64,000 bases of DNA from Furcasterigmium furcatum. Taxonomy: Eukaryota; Ascomycota; Sordariomycetes; Glomerellales; Plectosphaerellaceae. This document shows positions 1 through 12,760 of the stretch, in pieces (positions within the stretch are counted from its first letter, which is position 1; the number at the start of each line of letters is the position of its first letter). The translations under genes were made by a program, and so were the position numbers. The notes under the pieces are model-generated. The model saw nothing but the letters and a program-made list of their open reading frames with translations, was not told where the DNA came from and searched no databases. The stretch is from positions 4,313,626 to 4,377,625 of the forward strand of contig BCIA01000002.1 of the NCBI GenBank assembly GCA_001599815.1, written 5' to 3'.

Positions 1-3000
1 ACCACGCTGTTCGGGAGCTCCTGGACCTCCACGTCCGGCGTATAGGGCGTGCGGAACTCGCTGAGATGATACCGCTTGACACCGGTAGCAGGCTTGTCCT
101 TGTTGCCGGTCGCCGAGACTGTCAGGATCAAAAAGCCCTGGTTGTCGATGCCCAGAGTGCGGCGCTTCCACAGCAGGTTATCGGGGAACTGGACGTTGAC
201 GTCGCCCATGTACTGCACCGAAGGCTGCGCCGGGTGCAACTCGCTGAGATCCGCGAGGTCCTCCTCCTTGACCGTGGGAGAGATAAGGGTGGGAGTCATG
301 CCCTTGCCCAGGCTGGAGCTGATGGAGGAAGAGAGTCTGCGCATGAATCTACCAGCGCGGCTCTTCTTCTTGTCGCTCTTAGTCGACTTGCTGTCATCGC
401 CAGAGCCGCTCGCCTCCGTGGCTGACGACGGAGAGAGGGCTCCCGCGGCCGCGTCCTTGCTGATCGAAGACCGACGACTGCTGATAGACAGGCGACGGGG
501 GAACGAGCTGCCATTGTTGTTGTGCGTCGAGGGGGGTCGCGAAGGAGACGTCTTGGGGCTCAAGACAGAAGGGGGTGTCAAGATATCGGCTGATCCTGAC
601 GTCAAAGACTTGCGGCGGTCCTTGATAAAGTCTCTAACAATGCTCAAAGAGGACCGCCTACCTTTAGTCTCCTCCTCGTCATCTCTGTCGCGCGACATCG
701 AACGCCGTGTCTCCCGGGACATTCTCCTCTCCTGGAGAGTGGCCCTGGGCGCTGGCGGAGGCGGGTCTGCGGCTCTCTGGTGGTTCACCTCAAGTGGCGA
801 CTGCTTGAAATCCAATCGTGAGAATTCGGACGGGTCCCTGTGCAGCTCGGGCTGCGCGCCTGCTTCGCTGGGATCCCTGAGGATCCTGGCGGTTACAGAA
901 ATACTCTCGGGTCTCCCACGGGGCATGGTGCTCGCGGGCGGGATAGACGGCACGGCCTCAAACATTGACAGCCTGCTGGCCATGGAACCTGACCTGTCCC
1001 GCGGTACCCTGGCCTCGGGAGAGCCTTCGTGGGAGTCGGAGATGGCCGTGTTGCTTCGCTGGGGGCTGCGGCGGGAAAGCGAAGTAGCTCGTTCCGCCAC
1101 CGACGGAGAGCGTGACGGCTCCCTGGCCTTTCCTACGGAGAAGAAGGCGGCTGACGGAGCGTTGCTTCGGGTCGAGTTGCTCCGGGAAGGCGTCTCGCCG
1201 GGAGCGTTGGCGGAGAGCATCTCGAGCGCCTTGATCCTCTGAGAAATCCTAGAGCCGAGCTTGCCGGTCTTAGGCGCCAAGTTCTCGCGGCTGGAGGTCT
1301 GCTGCTGGGTGATCTTGTGCAGATACGCAGCGCCAGAGGACACGGACCGTGCGGAGTTCTGGACAACATCTGCGGGCGTGAGGAGGTTGCCTCGGATGGG
1401 GTTCGAGATAGTGCGGATGACGCGGGGATTGCCCTTGCCGTCGGCCTCTCCGGGTGAGCTGGGAAAGACTGGCGAGATGGGGGACTTGGAGACGAGCATG
1501 GGCTTCGCCTGCTCGACGGTGGCAGACTGAAGCTCGTCCATCAGGTCCTCGTCGTCCGAGAGATTGGCCTCTGAGGGTGGGACGCTGATGTCGGTACGGA
1601 TGGGCTCGATGGTTCTGCGCTTGATCTTTTCTTGGCTGATTTCCGTTCCATCATCCTTTGCCGGGGTAGCAGGAGGCACAATCGTTGGGAGAGTAGCAGA
1701 AGGAGAAGCAGAAATGTTGGTAGAGAACTTGGAAGTCGGGATGCCGACAGAGGGAGACGCTGGCGAAGCGGCGATATGCGGCGGTGTGCTGACCATGTCG
1801 TCGTCGAGAATTGCCGTACCACGATACTCCTCGGGAGTGCGCTGGTTCGGCGTCATGGCATTGTGCGCCGCAAACTTGGAGATGGGCGGTGTCAGAGGCG
1901 GCTCAGGGATATCCTGCTCGTCCAGCTCTGGCTTCTTCTCAGGCTCTGCGGGTTCTTCGACCCGTGCAGATGGCTGAACCAAGTCTTGGGGCTTCTCTTC
2001 AACCTCCTCGTTGAGCTCCTCTGCCTTGATCTGGGGTGGCTCGATGTCTTCAGCTGCCGTTGCCGCTTCAGTAGATTTCAGAGCGTCCGAGTCGTCCACG
2101 TCTTCCTGCTTCACCTCGGGAGCTGGTTCCTCTAGCTGCTCCGCCTTCACAGGTGCTGTCGTCTCCTCAGGCTCCTCAGGCTTGACTTCCTTTATGTCAT
2201 GAACCACAAGAGTCTGATCCTCATCCCTCTCTGGTTCAGAATCAAGGACGGGTTCTTTCTTGACGGGATCATCGGCCGTTGAGGGCTCGTTGTTGTTTTC
2301 GCTCCTCTCCGGCTCAAAGCCCTTCACGGTCTCATCCGTTGACTCCGATAATGATGATGCCTTGGTTGACTGACCGGGTTCGGACGAGGGTTCAAGAGGC
2401 GATTCCGGCCGGGAATCGCTCCTCGCCGATTCGGACAGGTCGGTCTGCAGGGTCTCGGCGGCCGGCTCGGCGATAACTTCAGTGTCGAGCTTGTTCGCGA
2501 TGGAAAGCCGCTTCTCCTCCTCTTCGGGTAGCGAGGCCAGCGGTGCGGGAGCGTCTGTCGTCTCGGTCTTGTCCTCGGGGGCGTCATCTTGCGCAACGCC
2601 GTCGGCGACAGCGGGGGGCTGTAGGCTGGCCTTCTTCTTCTTCTCGCGCAGCTGCATGGCGCGCATGAGACGCGCCTTTTCGGGCGTCATGGTGTTCTTG
2701 ACGGAGGCCGGGAACGAGTGCATGACGGGCGACTTCATCGAGACGCCGGAGCTGGTGGCGGGTCTGCCGGGGCTTGTGGGCGATTTCAAGGATTCGTCGT
2801 CGGCGGCAATGAGCGAGGCTTGGTCGGCAAGCGGGTTGTTGACGGTAGGGAATGCAATCTCGGTCGGGTCGTGGTGCTCCGAGAGGTCGTTGTCGTTATC
2901 GGCCTTAACGCGTTTGGAGCCCTTGGAGTACATTTTGAAGCCTGAGGGCATCTGCGAGACTGGCCTGAAAGCTCCGGCAGCTGTTTTGGGGCGGCCGCTG

Positions 3001-3953
3001 ACTTCGAGAGAAGGGCGTGGGCCGAGCTTGACCTTGGGCTTGCCGTAGGTGTAGGAGCCGTAGCTGTACAGGTCAGGGCGCGCTGTTTGGGAGGACATGC
3101 GCCTTCCGTTATCCATCGATTGCGCGGGTGAAGTTGGCCTGGCCACGCCCACGAAGTCCGGCGGGTCTGTTGTCAGGGAGAACTTGCTCTCTTCTGGCTG
3201 CGCAGCCAGCTCGGCATTCAGTGTCACTGGCGGCGGCGGAGATTCTGGCGATTTCGGTCGGTCCGTGTCGGATCCATCGTCGTCTTCCATCACGGTCGAG
3301 GACCTCTTCACGGCCCTCTGCTCTTCCTCCTCCTCCTCGGCAATTTCCATCAGCCTTCTCCGCCTAAGAGAGCTCGTCGATGAGGATGTCGAGCCGGAAG
3401 CAGCGTGTAAGGAGCATGCAGCGGACAATTTCGTGTCCTTGAGCTCCTTCGCCGCGGATATGGAGAAGGTGGTGTTATAGGGCGCGAATCTCTCACAGAC
3501 CGCGTTGAAGTGCACGGTAACGCGAGCTACAAAGAAGAAAACGCTCGTGTTAGTTGTCTTTGTCCAAGGAGAATAAAAAGCTGCCACCAAGCAGGCAGCT
3601 CAGGTATCGCAACTTACCTTGGATCAGCCGTGAGCAGTCGTCAGGCAGATATTTGATCAAGACATTGCGCCGGCGGTATCTCAGAAAGCCGAAGAGGGGT
3701 GACGTCTCTTCATATTGGGAGATGTTGTTGCGGACCTCGACGATACCTCCGGTTCCACGCCCCAGAAGCTCGACCTCGTCACGGCTGGCATATTTGAGGA
3801 GGAACCTAGATCACGCGAGAAAACACCTCAGGTCAGCAGATGGCTCGAGGAGCAGGGCCCGAATTAAGGGAAGGCATACCATCCTCCTGGCTCGGCGGCA
3901 GCAGCTTCATGTGCCTCCTTGACCTTGGGGTCGTCCAGGCCGTTGAGAGACAT
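1..3953 (-). CDS. ADF-H domain cytoskeletal-type protein, partial at window edge
   Basis: Exons 3880-3953, 3618-3805 and <1-3526; at least 1,260 residues, C-terminus outside the window. The N-terminus starts MSLNGLDDPKVKEAHEAA and contains an ADF-H/drebrin-like fold (about residues 15-120, with FNAVCERFAPYNTTFSI). A very long low-complexity middle follows, rich in Ser, Pro, Glu and basic patches and typical of a disordered scaffold. Near the window edge the sequence becomes globular again (DNLLWKRRTLGIDNQGFL, then KRYHLSEFRTPYTPDVEV), resembling a PH-like domain. Homologs in filamentous fungi are often labelled 'GPI-anchored cell surface glycoprotein', which the visible sequence does not support: there is no signal peptide. 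I infer a cortical actin or membrane scaffold role. Both introns have consensus sites and restore frame exactly. Long plus-strand frames here are shadows. Confidence 0.8.
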
Positions 3954-6336
3954 GGTCTCTCGCGCTTTCCACGGCCAACGAGCGCGTGGTAACCTGTCCT
4001 ACGATGTTCCCGGATAGCCCAGCTCTTTCCCCCGGCTGAATGCTTGCTCAGAAGCACTGTTGTGGTCTATGTCGGGGCAGAGTCCGGGGTCGCGCTTGTG
4101 GTCACGATATTCAGGGGTCGGATGCGACACGGTGTACGGCGATCAGGAGACGGCACGCATGAGGGGTCTCGGGGGAGACAAAGGTCGTGAGGGCGCTACG
4201 AGAAGGAGGAGGACATGGACGGTCGATCGGCCGGTCGTCTAGAGGAATATCGGGCAGGCAGGCACTGGAATCGGTTGGGCCACGGGATTGTTGTCGACGT
4301 GGAATGCAGTTGGAGGCGGCGGACAAATTAGGAGGTGAGGTGCTGGTGCTGGCGGGTCCCGCGAGGGACAATTCATCAGGCGCTGATGCTCTTCATGCGA
4401 TGCAATGCGTGGCCGGTGGGCTGGCCAAAGGCAGGGGAAACAATATATCGAGGCAACGAAGGGAAGAACAAGCCAGCACTGGGCCAAAGTGCTATGCCGA
4501 GTCGTGTTGGTTGAGTCGGGAGACGGACGGGGGACGATGGATGATGGATGGGGAAAAAAAGTTCAGGGGGTTTGGGATGCAGCAGACGCACTAGCAGCCC
4601 GTTGGAACAGGTCACCGGCATGTCACTCCACACCCCCGGTTGTATTGGGAGGTACTTTTGGCGGAGGGCGGTTCCGCCTGTGGTGATTCAGGGGTTCTGC
4701 CAGGGGACTGGAGCCATCACATCCAGACACTCCGGCTGCGCCGCTCACCTGCTGCTCGAATGTCCTATCCTGATGGATACATAACATTTGATGTTGAAAT
4801 AACTTTGAGTGTCTCTCGGGCTTCAAAATTATCTCACATTATCCTTCGTTGCCGCATCTCTTCCCTCAGCTGAGCACACTACGAGCACACGTGTAGTGCT
4901 ACTGCTGTATACTAGCAGTAGCCCCTTTTCTCGTCCCAAACCATCTCCATCTCCGTGTCCATCACCTCAAGTCTTCCCTCCATCCACCCTCCAATCCGCA
5001 AAACCCCACGAATGCCACCACCCTTCCCATCTCGAACACCCCCTTCATCCCTCCTCCCCATCTCCCTGTGCCGGCGGATCCAGACATGCAGCATGCGGTC
5101 CAGCAGCCCACCTTGGCGCAAAGAAGGGCGGCCACCACCACCGCCGCCGCGGCCCTGGCAGCATCTGGACCCTCCTCCGTCTTCTGGAAATTAACACCCC
5201 ATTTCGCATCGCGCGCCGGCGTCCGACCGTTGCCCCAATGATCCATCCCATCTACGCTTTAGGTTCCCTCCCCGGTTTCCTGCTGCCCCGAAACATCCAA
5301 TACCCATCTGCCGCAGGCCTTCAGATAAACGATGCCCCTCCGCCTCATGCAGATCATCTGTCTCATGCGAAGCGGAAGCTGTCCAGCGCCGATTTTCATG
5401 CGATCGCCGCTGACTTCGCTCCCCGTGGGTGCGTCAACAGCCCGCGCTGTCTCATGTCCCCTCCAAAAGGGCCAGAAACACGCTCACCATCCCGCTGGGA
5501 GGGCGATCGCCAAGGGCCAAGTTGATTCTCTGCATCATTGCTTTTTCACGCATCTCTTCCAGAAAGTGTCGCGCCAACGGCCGAAGGATCCGTCGTGCCG
5601 TCTGATCTCTCGCCCGTTGCACGCTTGGACCTCCGCCCTCGACATCCGCGAGTCCAAGACAGGCAAACAAGCAACGTGTGGGTATGTACGTGGCGTGCAC
5701 AGCGTTCCATGACAGCTGGGGTCCGTGATACCTAGACAGAAGAAGCCGGGAGCGCTGCCACTGGTAAACGCCCAGCTTTTGGAAGGGCTGCTCGGGCGTG
5801 ACGAACTGTGCTCCCTGCGGATTGTCTGAGACCTCTCGGATGTCAAGGGCGTCGAAGAGGGAGAGACCCCTCCTCTGCCCGTGTTGAATGTTTCTTGAAC
5901 GTGTCGCCCAAGGGACATGCCTCCAAGTTCCGGCAAACTCGTCAGCGAACCCGGCGCCCGGGCCATAATGTTGCAGATGCCATGGAGCCCGCGCTGCAGG
6001 ATAGGGGTCAAAGCGCTGTCATTGCTTCATGTATGCAACCTAGCCAGCTCACACGTGAACGCATCCTGGTCGAACCGACGGACAAAACACTCGAGGATGG
6101 AATGGAAGAAGCTGGATTACTATTTACAATTTCCGTACCGGTCGAATAAAAGGTGAGAGGAGGCCATCTGCTTGCTCGAATGATGGAAGAATGCCGTTTC
6201 CCGGGACCAAGAAACATGTATGTACGCCGTGCCGAATGCCCATTTTCCCCGTTTCGTGAAAAACCCAAGCCGCCTGAGCTGCTTACTTACAACCCTGCTC
6301 CGTCGTGTCTTCGTCAACTTCTCTCGGGTAGGTAGG
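3954..6336. other. Intergenic, 2.4 kb, no gene seen
   Basis: This lies between the 3' end of FZO1 and the 5' end of the ADF-H gene, both read leftward, so it holds an FZO1 terminator and the ADF-H promoter. Short frames exist on both strands but show no domain, no splice-consistent extension and skewed composition. CT-rich and CCATCTCC-type tracts at about 4900-5200 look like promoter or leader sequence. Confidence 0.6.
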
Positions 6337-9112
6337 TTAGTGCTGGAGACCGGCCGCGGCACCCGGGGGCGGCGCCTCGAGGTCCACGGCCTCGACCTGG
6401 TTGCGCTGCTGGCCGCTGTTGCGGACGAGGTTGCCGAAGTACTTGAGGGCGACCTCGCTCTCCTTCCTGACCTTGACGGTCTCCTCGCGGCGCATGCCCA
6501 GCTCCTTGATGCTCTGCTCCAGCTCGACGCGGAGGTTGTCAGCGGGCATGCGGAGGACCTTGCGCACCGTGGACGAGATGCGGGTCGAGTTGTCGTGGAC
6601 GTAGTCCGAAGCGGCCAGCTCGGTTGAGATCTTGGCCGACAGCTTGGGTGGCAGCGAGTTGGGGATCTGGTTGATAACGTAGGCCGAGGCGGCGATGGCT
6701 GGGAGATGTTAGTAAATGGGCGCTCCAAGCGTTGGGCGAACATGAATACGTACCTGCAACGATGATACCAGGAATGATGAGCCGGCGGAGGTTGTCGTTG
6801 CCCACGATCTTGGCGGCGCTGACAGCGTGGTCCATCCATCCGTTCATCCCAATGACCCTCGGCACGAGAGCACCGGCAAGAGTCAGCGCCATGCCAGTGC
6901 CGGCCACCTTCTCCTGCTGCTGGAACAGCGTCGACCAGTCCACGAAATCCCACAACTCGGTGGGGATCTCGACCTGCCGCGCCATCGAGTCACGCTTCCT
7001 CTTGAACATGGCTTCCGGTCGGAAGATCAGGTTCTGGAACTGGTCACCCACATGCAGCAGGCCCAGCTGCTTGATGGCGTTGACGCCGCCGACGGTTCTG
7101 TTCTTGGCGTGCTCCTCGCAGAGGGACACCGACTGGGCAATGTGCAGCATCATGGCCTGCTTCAGCTCGTCCGCGTACTCGAAAGCGCTGAAGATGCCGC
7201 GGTACTCCACGCCGTGGTTGTTGTCTCCGGAGTGGGCAATGGCCGAGGACAGAGTCGTCCTTGTGTGGTCGTACACCTCCTTGCAGGTCTCCTCGATGGT
7301 CTTGTCCATCTCGTCGCCGACCTCGTTCTTGGCCTTCTTGCCTGCTTCCAGCTGCGGTTCAATCTCCCGAAGCTCCCTTGTCACTCGGTCAAGCTCGCCC
7401 TGAGCAACATCAACGTTGACGGTCGCCAGCGTGTTGACGTCGTTCAGAATGTTGAGGAGGTAGGTCTTGGCCGGTGCCAGCTTGGACCTGGCGCGCTTCT
7501 CGAGCACGAACCGTCGGAGGGACTGCTCGAGGTTCTCGAAATCGCGGACCTTGTCCAGATCTTTGCCCTTGCCCTTGTCATCGCTGGGATCATCTCCGCC
7601 GCCGCCGCCGCTGGAGCTACCGCTGCCACTGCCCCCTGGTCCGCCAGGAGGAGCCGGGGCTGTGGGCACAGCATTGCTGGAAACGAAGTGGACGAGGTCG
7701 GCCGACTCCTTGAAGGTTTGGGGGCTCAGGCCATAGACCTGCTCCAGGATCATCTTCTCGCACCTGTCCTTGTCGCGGATGTTGTCAAAACCATTCACCA
7801 CAATGAAGAGGTAGGCCTTCTCCTTCGCAGCGGCCCAGATGAACTCCTTTGCGGTCATGGTGAAGTGATTCGCTGCCGATACCACAAAGACAACGACGTC
7901 GATCTCTTCTTGCCGGGCGAAGACCGCAGTAGTCTTGGTAGTATCGGAATTGAGGCCAGGCGCATCAATGAGTGCGATATCAACAACGCCATTGTTGAGC
8001 AGAGATTCGTCGATAGTCCGGACATCCTTGACGTAGACCTTGCAGAGGGTATATGTGACGTTGTCCAGCACGATCTTCTCCAGCTCCTGTAGCGAAAATA
8101 CGTCATATGTCGACTCGTCATGTTTGTTGTAGACGGTGTCCTTGTGTACTGCGTGCACCTCCTCGACCCCCGAGTTTTCCCTCGCATCCAAAACCTCACA
8201 GAAAATAGAGGTACACGGCTGCTGGTCTTCGGGGAGAATCTTGCGTCGAAGCAGGGCGTTACAGAATGTTGATTTTCCGGCGTTGAGGTCTCCCGTGATA
8301 AGGACCTTGCTGGATGTGTCCTCGATGCGCTCGCGCAGGTTCATGAGATGTCGTATGCTTGAACTGATCTGACCGTCCAGAAGTGACGCGATGGATCCCT
8401 TCTCAAGGGAGTGGACAAGTTCGGCCTGATGGAGAGAGCCGAGTTTGAGGTCGAGCTTGAGCACGGAGAAGTCCTGGGCAATCTGAGGGGTGACGAGTCT
8501 TGGTTCTTCCGCGGCCTTTGTCTCCGACGCCCTGCTAGATTCGGCCTCGTGCGCGTCGCCCGCCGCTGTGAAGGCCCTTCTGAGTGCCGGCGGAGAGGCA
8601 GGCGAGTCGTTGCCTGACGAGGAAGGACGATCCAACACCGAATGGCTGTGTTGAATACCTGGTCGCGAGGGGGGCCTGGAGGCGGACTCGGTGCGCTGGA
8701 CGGAGGGGTAATGCGCGGGCCACTGCGCGTTCATCTCTTGCAGCTCCCTCAAAAGCTCGACGACTCTACTGATGGAGCGGCCGAGGGTCGAGCGGTGCGA
8801 GTTGTACCATAGCTGGTGGATGGCGCCGGCGTGAGATCGGTGATGGGTATCGGGGTGCGTCGCATGGTCGTGGGCGAGAGCCGCGGCGTGGTCGTCGCCG
8901 TTGATGCTGCCGCCGTAGCCAGAGTCTGTACCATTAAGCATCGCTTGCAGCTGGGCGGCGTGAGCGGGCGCTGAGCCAGTTCCGACGGTCATGTATTGCG
9001 GTGGGCGAGTCGACGATGACGGCACGGGAGTCGAGTTGGTGGCGGTATCATCGTTATCGACTTCCTGGCCCATGGGGCCCTTGCCCTTTCCAGAGAAATA
9101 GTCTTGGCTCAT
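6337..9112 (-). CDS. FZO1: Mitofusin, outer mitochondrial membrane fusion GTPase
   Basis: Exons 6754-9112 and 6337-6698, 906 residues. Fzo1 is a dynamin-related GTPase that tethers and fuses mitochondrial outer membranes. Visible GTPase motifs are the P-loop GDLNAGKSTFCNALL (about residue 274), G3 DAPGLN (about 384) and an NGFD G4 variant (about 441). The N-terminal 200 residues are disordered and fungal-specific. A Ser/Gly-rich insert with acidic and Lys runs sits near residue 480. The paired membrane segments lie at about 740-800 and span the intron junction (IIVA|AIAASAYVI). A C-terminal heptad region follows. The intron donor GTACGT joins to CCCAG and restores the second membrane helix; unspliced, the frame loses the conserved tail. 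Length matches fungal Fzo1. Its 5' end is divergent from VPS2. Confidence 0.95.
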
Positions 9113-9697
9113 CTTCGAAGCGTTGCCAGGGGATTCGGCATGGTCGGGGGATTCGAATGTTGTAGGTGGGAGGTGTTGTGTATGGAATGTTTTTCTTCGA
9201 GAATGCCCGTTCCTTGTCTGTCGTCACTCCCGGGTTGCATGATTTTGGGTCGGGGGGCGGCAAATTTCCCCCGATCACACTGTAATAAGGTCGCGGCGGG
9301 CTCGTGATTGGCCGTCGGCGCAGTCCTCTGGGCAGCCAGCCACTGCGATTTCGATCCCGCTCCTGCCTTTCCGGGTTCACATGCGTTGTCATCAGTCCCG
9401 TTGCGCTGGGACCTGGCAGCTGGCACCGACCCAAGCCCCCCGCCACGCTCAATGCGCCATATCTTATCTCTCCCGAGGGCGCCCCGATGATGCAGCCCAG
9501 CCCAGGCCAACTTCCTGGTTCCTCAGACCAGGCTTCCCTATTCCACACTCCCCATTACGATTGTTGTCGCTCACCCGAACTTCGAGCCTAAACCTCCTCA
9601 TTGTATCTTACGAGTACATCCCAGGCTCCGCTCCTGTCGACCACATCCTGAACGGTCCCTCACATTCCCGCCCTCTGCCACCTGTCCCACCGCCACC
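9113..9697. promoter_or_regulatory. Divergent FZO1/VPS2 promoter region
   Basis: A 585-bp gap separates the two divergent start codons. It is GC-rich with CT-rich stretches on the VPS2 side (about 9620-9690) and has no supported ORF. I see no TATA box. It presumably carries both promoters. Confidence 0.6.
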
Positions 9698-10612
9698 ATG
9701 AACGTAAGGCCGACGAACCATGCCACCCAACTCTCCACCGCCAGCTAACCCCCGCCCGCCAGGTCCTCGAATACATGTTCGGAAAGCGCATGACGCCCGC
9801 GGAGCGTCTGCGCAAGAACCAGCGCATGCTCGATAAGGCCATCCGCGAGCTCGACCAGATCCGCGTCAAGCTGGAGAAGCAGGAGAAGACCCTCATCGGG
9901 CAGATCAAGCAGAGCGCCCAGAAGGGCCAGATGGGCGCCTGCAAGATCCAAGCCAAGGATCTCGTGCGCACGAGGAGGTTTGTGCCAGGGAGAACGACAG
10001 TCCGTCACCACGCATGACTGACACGTGATATAGGTATATCGAGAAGTTCTATGGCATGAGGAGCCAGCTTCAGAAGATTTCCCTGAGACTCCAGGTATGG
10101 TTGACTGTGGCTGCATGGGCGTATCAACGGGCGATGACTGACTCTTCCTGGTCAGACCTACCGCACGAACGAACAGATGATGACGGCCATGAAGGGCGCG
10201 ACCCAGGCCCTGGGCAGCATGAACCGAACGATGAACCTCCCCGCCCTCCAACGGATTGCCATGGAGTTCGAGCGCGAGAACGACGTCATGGAGCAGCGAC
10301 AAGAGATAATGGACGACGTGATGGACGATGCCATGGACGTCGGGGCCGAGGAGGAGAGCGAGGAGGTCGTCGAGCAGGTGCTGGAGGAGATTGGCGTCGA
10401 CCTCAACTCGGCGGTAAGCATTTCCTCGCAAGGGCTCCCCGAAAAGATAGCTAACGTTGCGACAGCTCGGAGAGACGCCCGCGGGCGTGCAGTCAAACGC
10501 GGTGGAGGAGAAGCGAGTGGCCCAGGCGATTGGGGGAGACGGCGGTTTGCCCAGCGGAGGCGGCGGCGCGGACGATGATCTGCAAGCAAGACTGGACAGT
10601 CTCAGGCGGTGA
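9698..10612 (+). CDS. VPS2: ESCRT-III subunit Vps2/CHMP2-like (Did4)
   Basis: Five exons: 9698-9703, 9763-9977, 10034-10094, 10156-10413 and 10466-10612; 228 residues. The protein starts MNVLEYMFGKRMTPAERLRKN, the characteristic Vps2/CHMP2 N-terminus, followed by the basic helix-1 hairpin (KLEKQEKTLIGQIKQSAQKG). An acidic helical region (about residues 130-185) follows, and it ends in a MIT-interacting motif, DDDLQARLDSLRR, that binds the AAA ATPase Vps4. It acts at endosomes in membrane scission and multivesicular-body sorting. The first coding exon is only six bases (ATGAAC). The start is accepted because the splice gives the conserved MN-x-x-E-x-x-FGKR opening. All junctions keep frame. 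Confidence 0.95.
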
Positions 10613-12760
10613 TTAATAGGGGAGAGAGTTGTTTGCGGCGGGGCAGTCAGTCATTCTGTTTGCTGGATGACGGAGCAGGATGTTTAGCCTTCTCTTTACG
10701 GTGTTCCGGGAGTATCCAATCTACGGCAAGGGCCTTGCATTTCAGCAGGCGCCCCTTGCTTCTTCGGTATCACGATGTTTGCTTCCTGAGGTTATTTGAT
10801 ACTCGGGGAGTCGTGAGACTCTTCATGATCTTGGGATGCGGAGTTGCGTCATTGTCCCTGAAGTCAGATGTGCCCCTGGCAGCAGGTGGGGCAGCTCTAT
10901 TTAATGCCAGAGTACCGGATAAACCTCTGAATAGGAATGTGCCCTTCATCATGTCTGTCAGTCTTCTTGGGCCGTTGCCAAGATGACTTGCATATGGGGA
11001 TTTGTCCTGACTCGCGCGGGAGATTCTGGTCTGGTAGTAGTCAACGCGCCCAGCCGCTTGGGTGGATGGGAAACCTCGGAAATCGACCGAAGACAATATA
11101 GACCTGCGAAATATCAGAGCACTATCTTTTACACCCCCCAATAGTACCAGACAGAGTGTAAATATTGCTCTGCCGAATGTTCCCACCTGGCTGCAAGGCA
11201 CGTCTCGGGGGCACCAGGTCTCCGGTTGCCCGTGAGGGAGGACTGGGAGTTGCCCCGAACCTAGCGCGTGTTTAGAAGGGGATTCATAAGCAGTCAGCCG
11301 TGAGACCATGAACGGAAATGGGGATCAGGGCGCAGTGCAGCCGTGCAGCCGTGATGCTTCATCCTTCTGTCCATCCGTAAGCGCCGGCTGTTGGCCTGTG
11401 GATGGACCCGAGATGCTGTTCTGGGCTGTTTCAAGGATCCAAAAGGACTCCATGCGCTGTTTGTTGCGTGCGTCGTTGCGTGAGTCGCATTGGTTCAGCC
11501 TGTTCTCCTGTACGTAGGCTCTGTGATATGAGTCTGTTGAGAGACCGGAGCCTCAGGAGGTACGAGACATACAAAGGCGCCCCGGATTATCAACCCAACA
11601 AGGTGTATGTGGCGCATCCGACAGCATCCGTTCTTGATATGTCTGTCCAGAAGTATCAGTTAGGCTGGCTCAAATTTATCAGCTCTCGTCTACTTCATGG
11701 GCGGTTGGGTTATATGTCTCGAGCATGAAAGCCGTACCTAGAAGCAGGTGCTGGAAAGGAGCTGCACTTACACCGCACTGGGCTTGTCATTAGGGCGTCC
11801 ACCTCCTGCGGAGAGCCCAGTGCTTGCCCGAATCTCGAGGTGCCCTGCCTGCCGTCTGAGGTGCCGACGGCGCCTACGTCACTCTTGCCCCCTGGTGCTC
11901 ACTTCCCGTCGTCACCCCATGAAAGTTGGCCTACCTCTATTCTTGGACCGACAGCTTTCTGCTTCTTTCCACCTTCTCTGCCTGTTCCAAAGCCACCACG
12001 GCGTCTCTCGGTACCGGACGTCTACTCACATCTCGCATTTACACTGCGTGCCGCCTCAACCTGCCCGCCCAGCAATAGACCATATCCGTTTTACCTTACC
12101 CACCTCGAGCCAAGACTGGAAATCTCCAGAACCCGACAGACCCCCCTGTGGCCAGCGCTTCCGACTTCGTTTTAGTGCCCAAACGCGCGAACCCCCCGGA
12201 TCCCGGAGTCATTGACCCTTCCGCTCTCGACACAGCCTCCTTCCCCTCCATCTCCATCGGGGGATCTCTCGACACCCCTCAGCTCCTCCTGCCTCCCAGG
12301 CCGCAACTCCACGCGAACAACCGTGCTTACGAATACCCTCGCTATTTCCGATCCTGGACCTTTGAAGGGTGCAGACCATCCCCCATCTACCCATCATCCT
12401 TCCAGGAACCAGCTCGCACCCGGCACGCCTGGGCATTTTCTGGGCGGACACGCGACGAAGGGCCAAGGGTCATCCGGCTGTGCTTCATCCCCACTTTCGA
12501 CCTCCTCGAAACTGCATCTCTTGTCTCATCCTCGCTTCTTTCCACGTCCATCCCACCGTCGCCGTTCCCTGACCGAACGTCGACTCGGCCGACCCTAACC
12601 ACCGTCTCCCCGACCCCGCACGCATCGTCGCACCTCCGACCCTGCTTCTCGAGCGTAAGCCGACATAGAACCTTCCCAACGTTCCCCCACCCCGATCACG
12701 AAGCTGGCAGGCAGCAAGCGACGCAGCCTCTCCAACCAGGGGAGTGGTCTGCTGACCAGA
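10613..12760. other. Intergenic, 2.1 kb, VPS2 3' region and phosphatase promoter/leader
   Basis: No coding sequence is supported. From about 11900 it becomes pyrimidine-rich (long CT and CCC runs), as in fungal promoters and 5' leaders. An open frame at 12148-12792 overlaps the phosphatase start but begins at GTG and shows no domain. In the phosphatase frame an in-frame stop (TAA near 12656) precedes an open stretch ending in [15 protein letters not shown], so an unseen upstream exon is possible. Confidence 0.5.

Noticed and set aside
76..1242. Plus-strand 388-codon frame near the left edge
   Set aside because: It is antisense to the ADF-H gene exon, whose minus frame is open across 3.5 kb and has recognisable domains at both ends. 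The plus frame is low-complexity with no homology-like blocks.
4809..5525. 238-codon plus-strand frame in the FZO1/ADF-H gap
   Set aside because: Composition is Pro/Ser/His-rich from CT-rich promoter-like DNA; no motif, no splice-supported continuation.
6827..8092. Plus-strand 421-codon frame
   Set aside because: Shadow of FZO1 coding sequence on the other strand; no domain.
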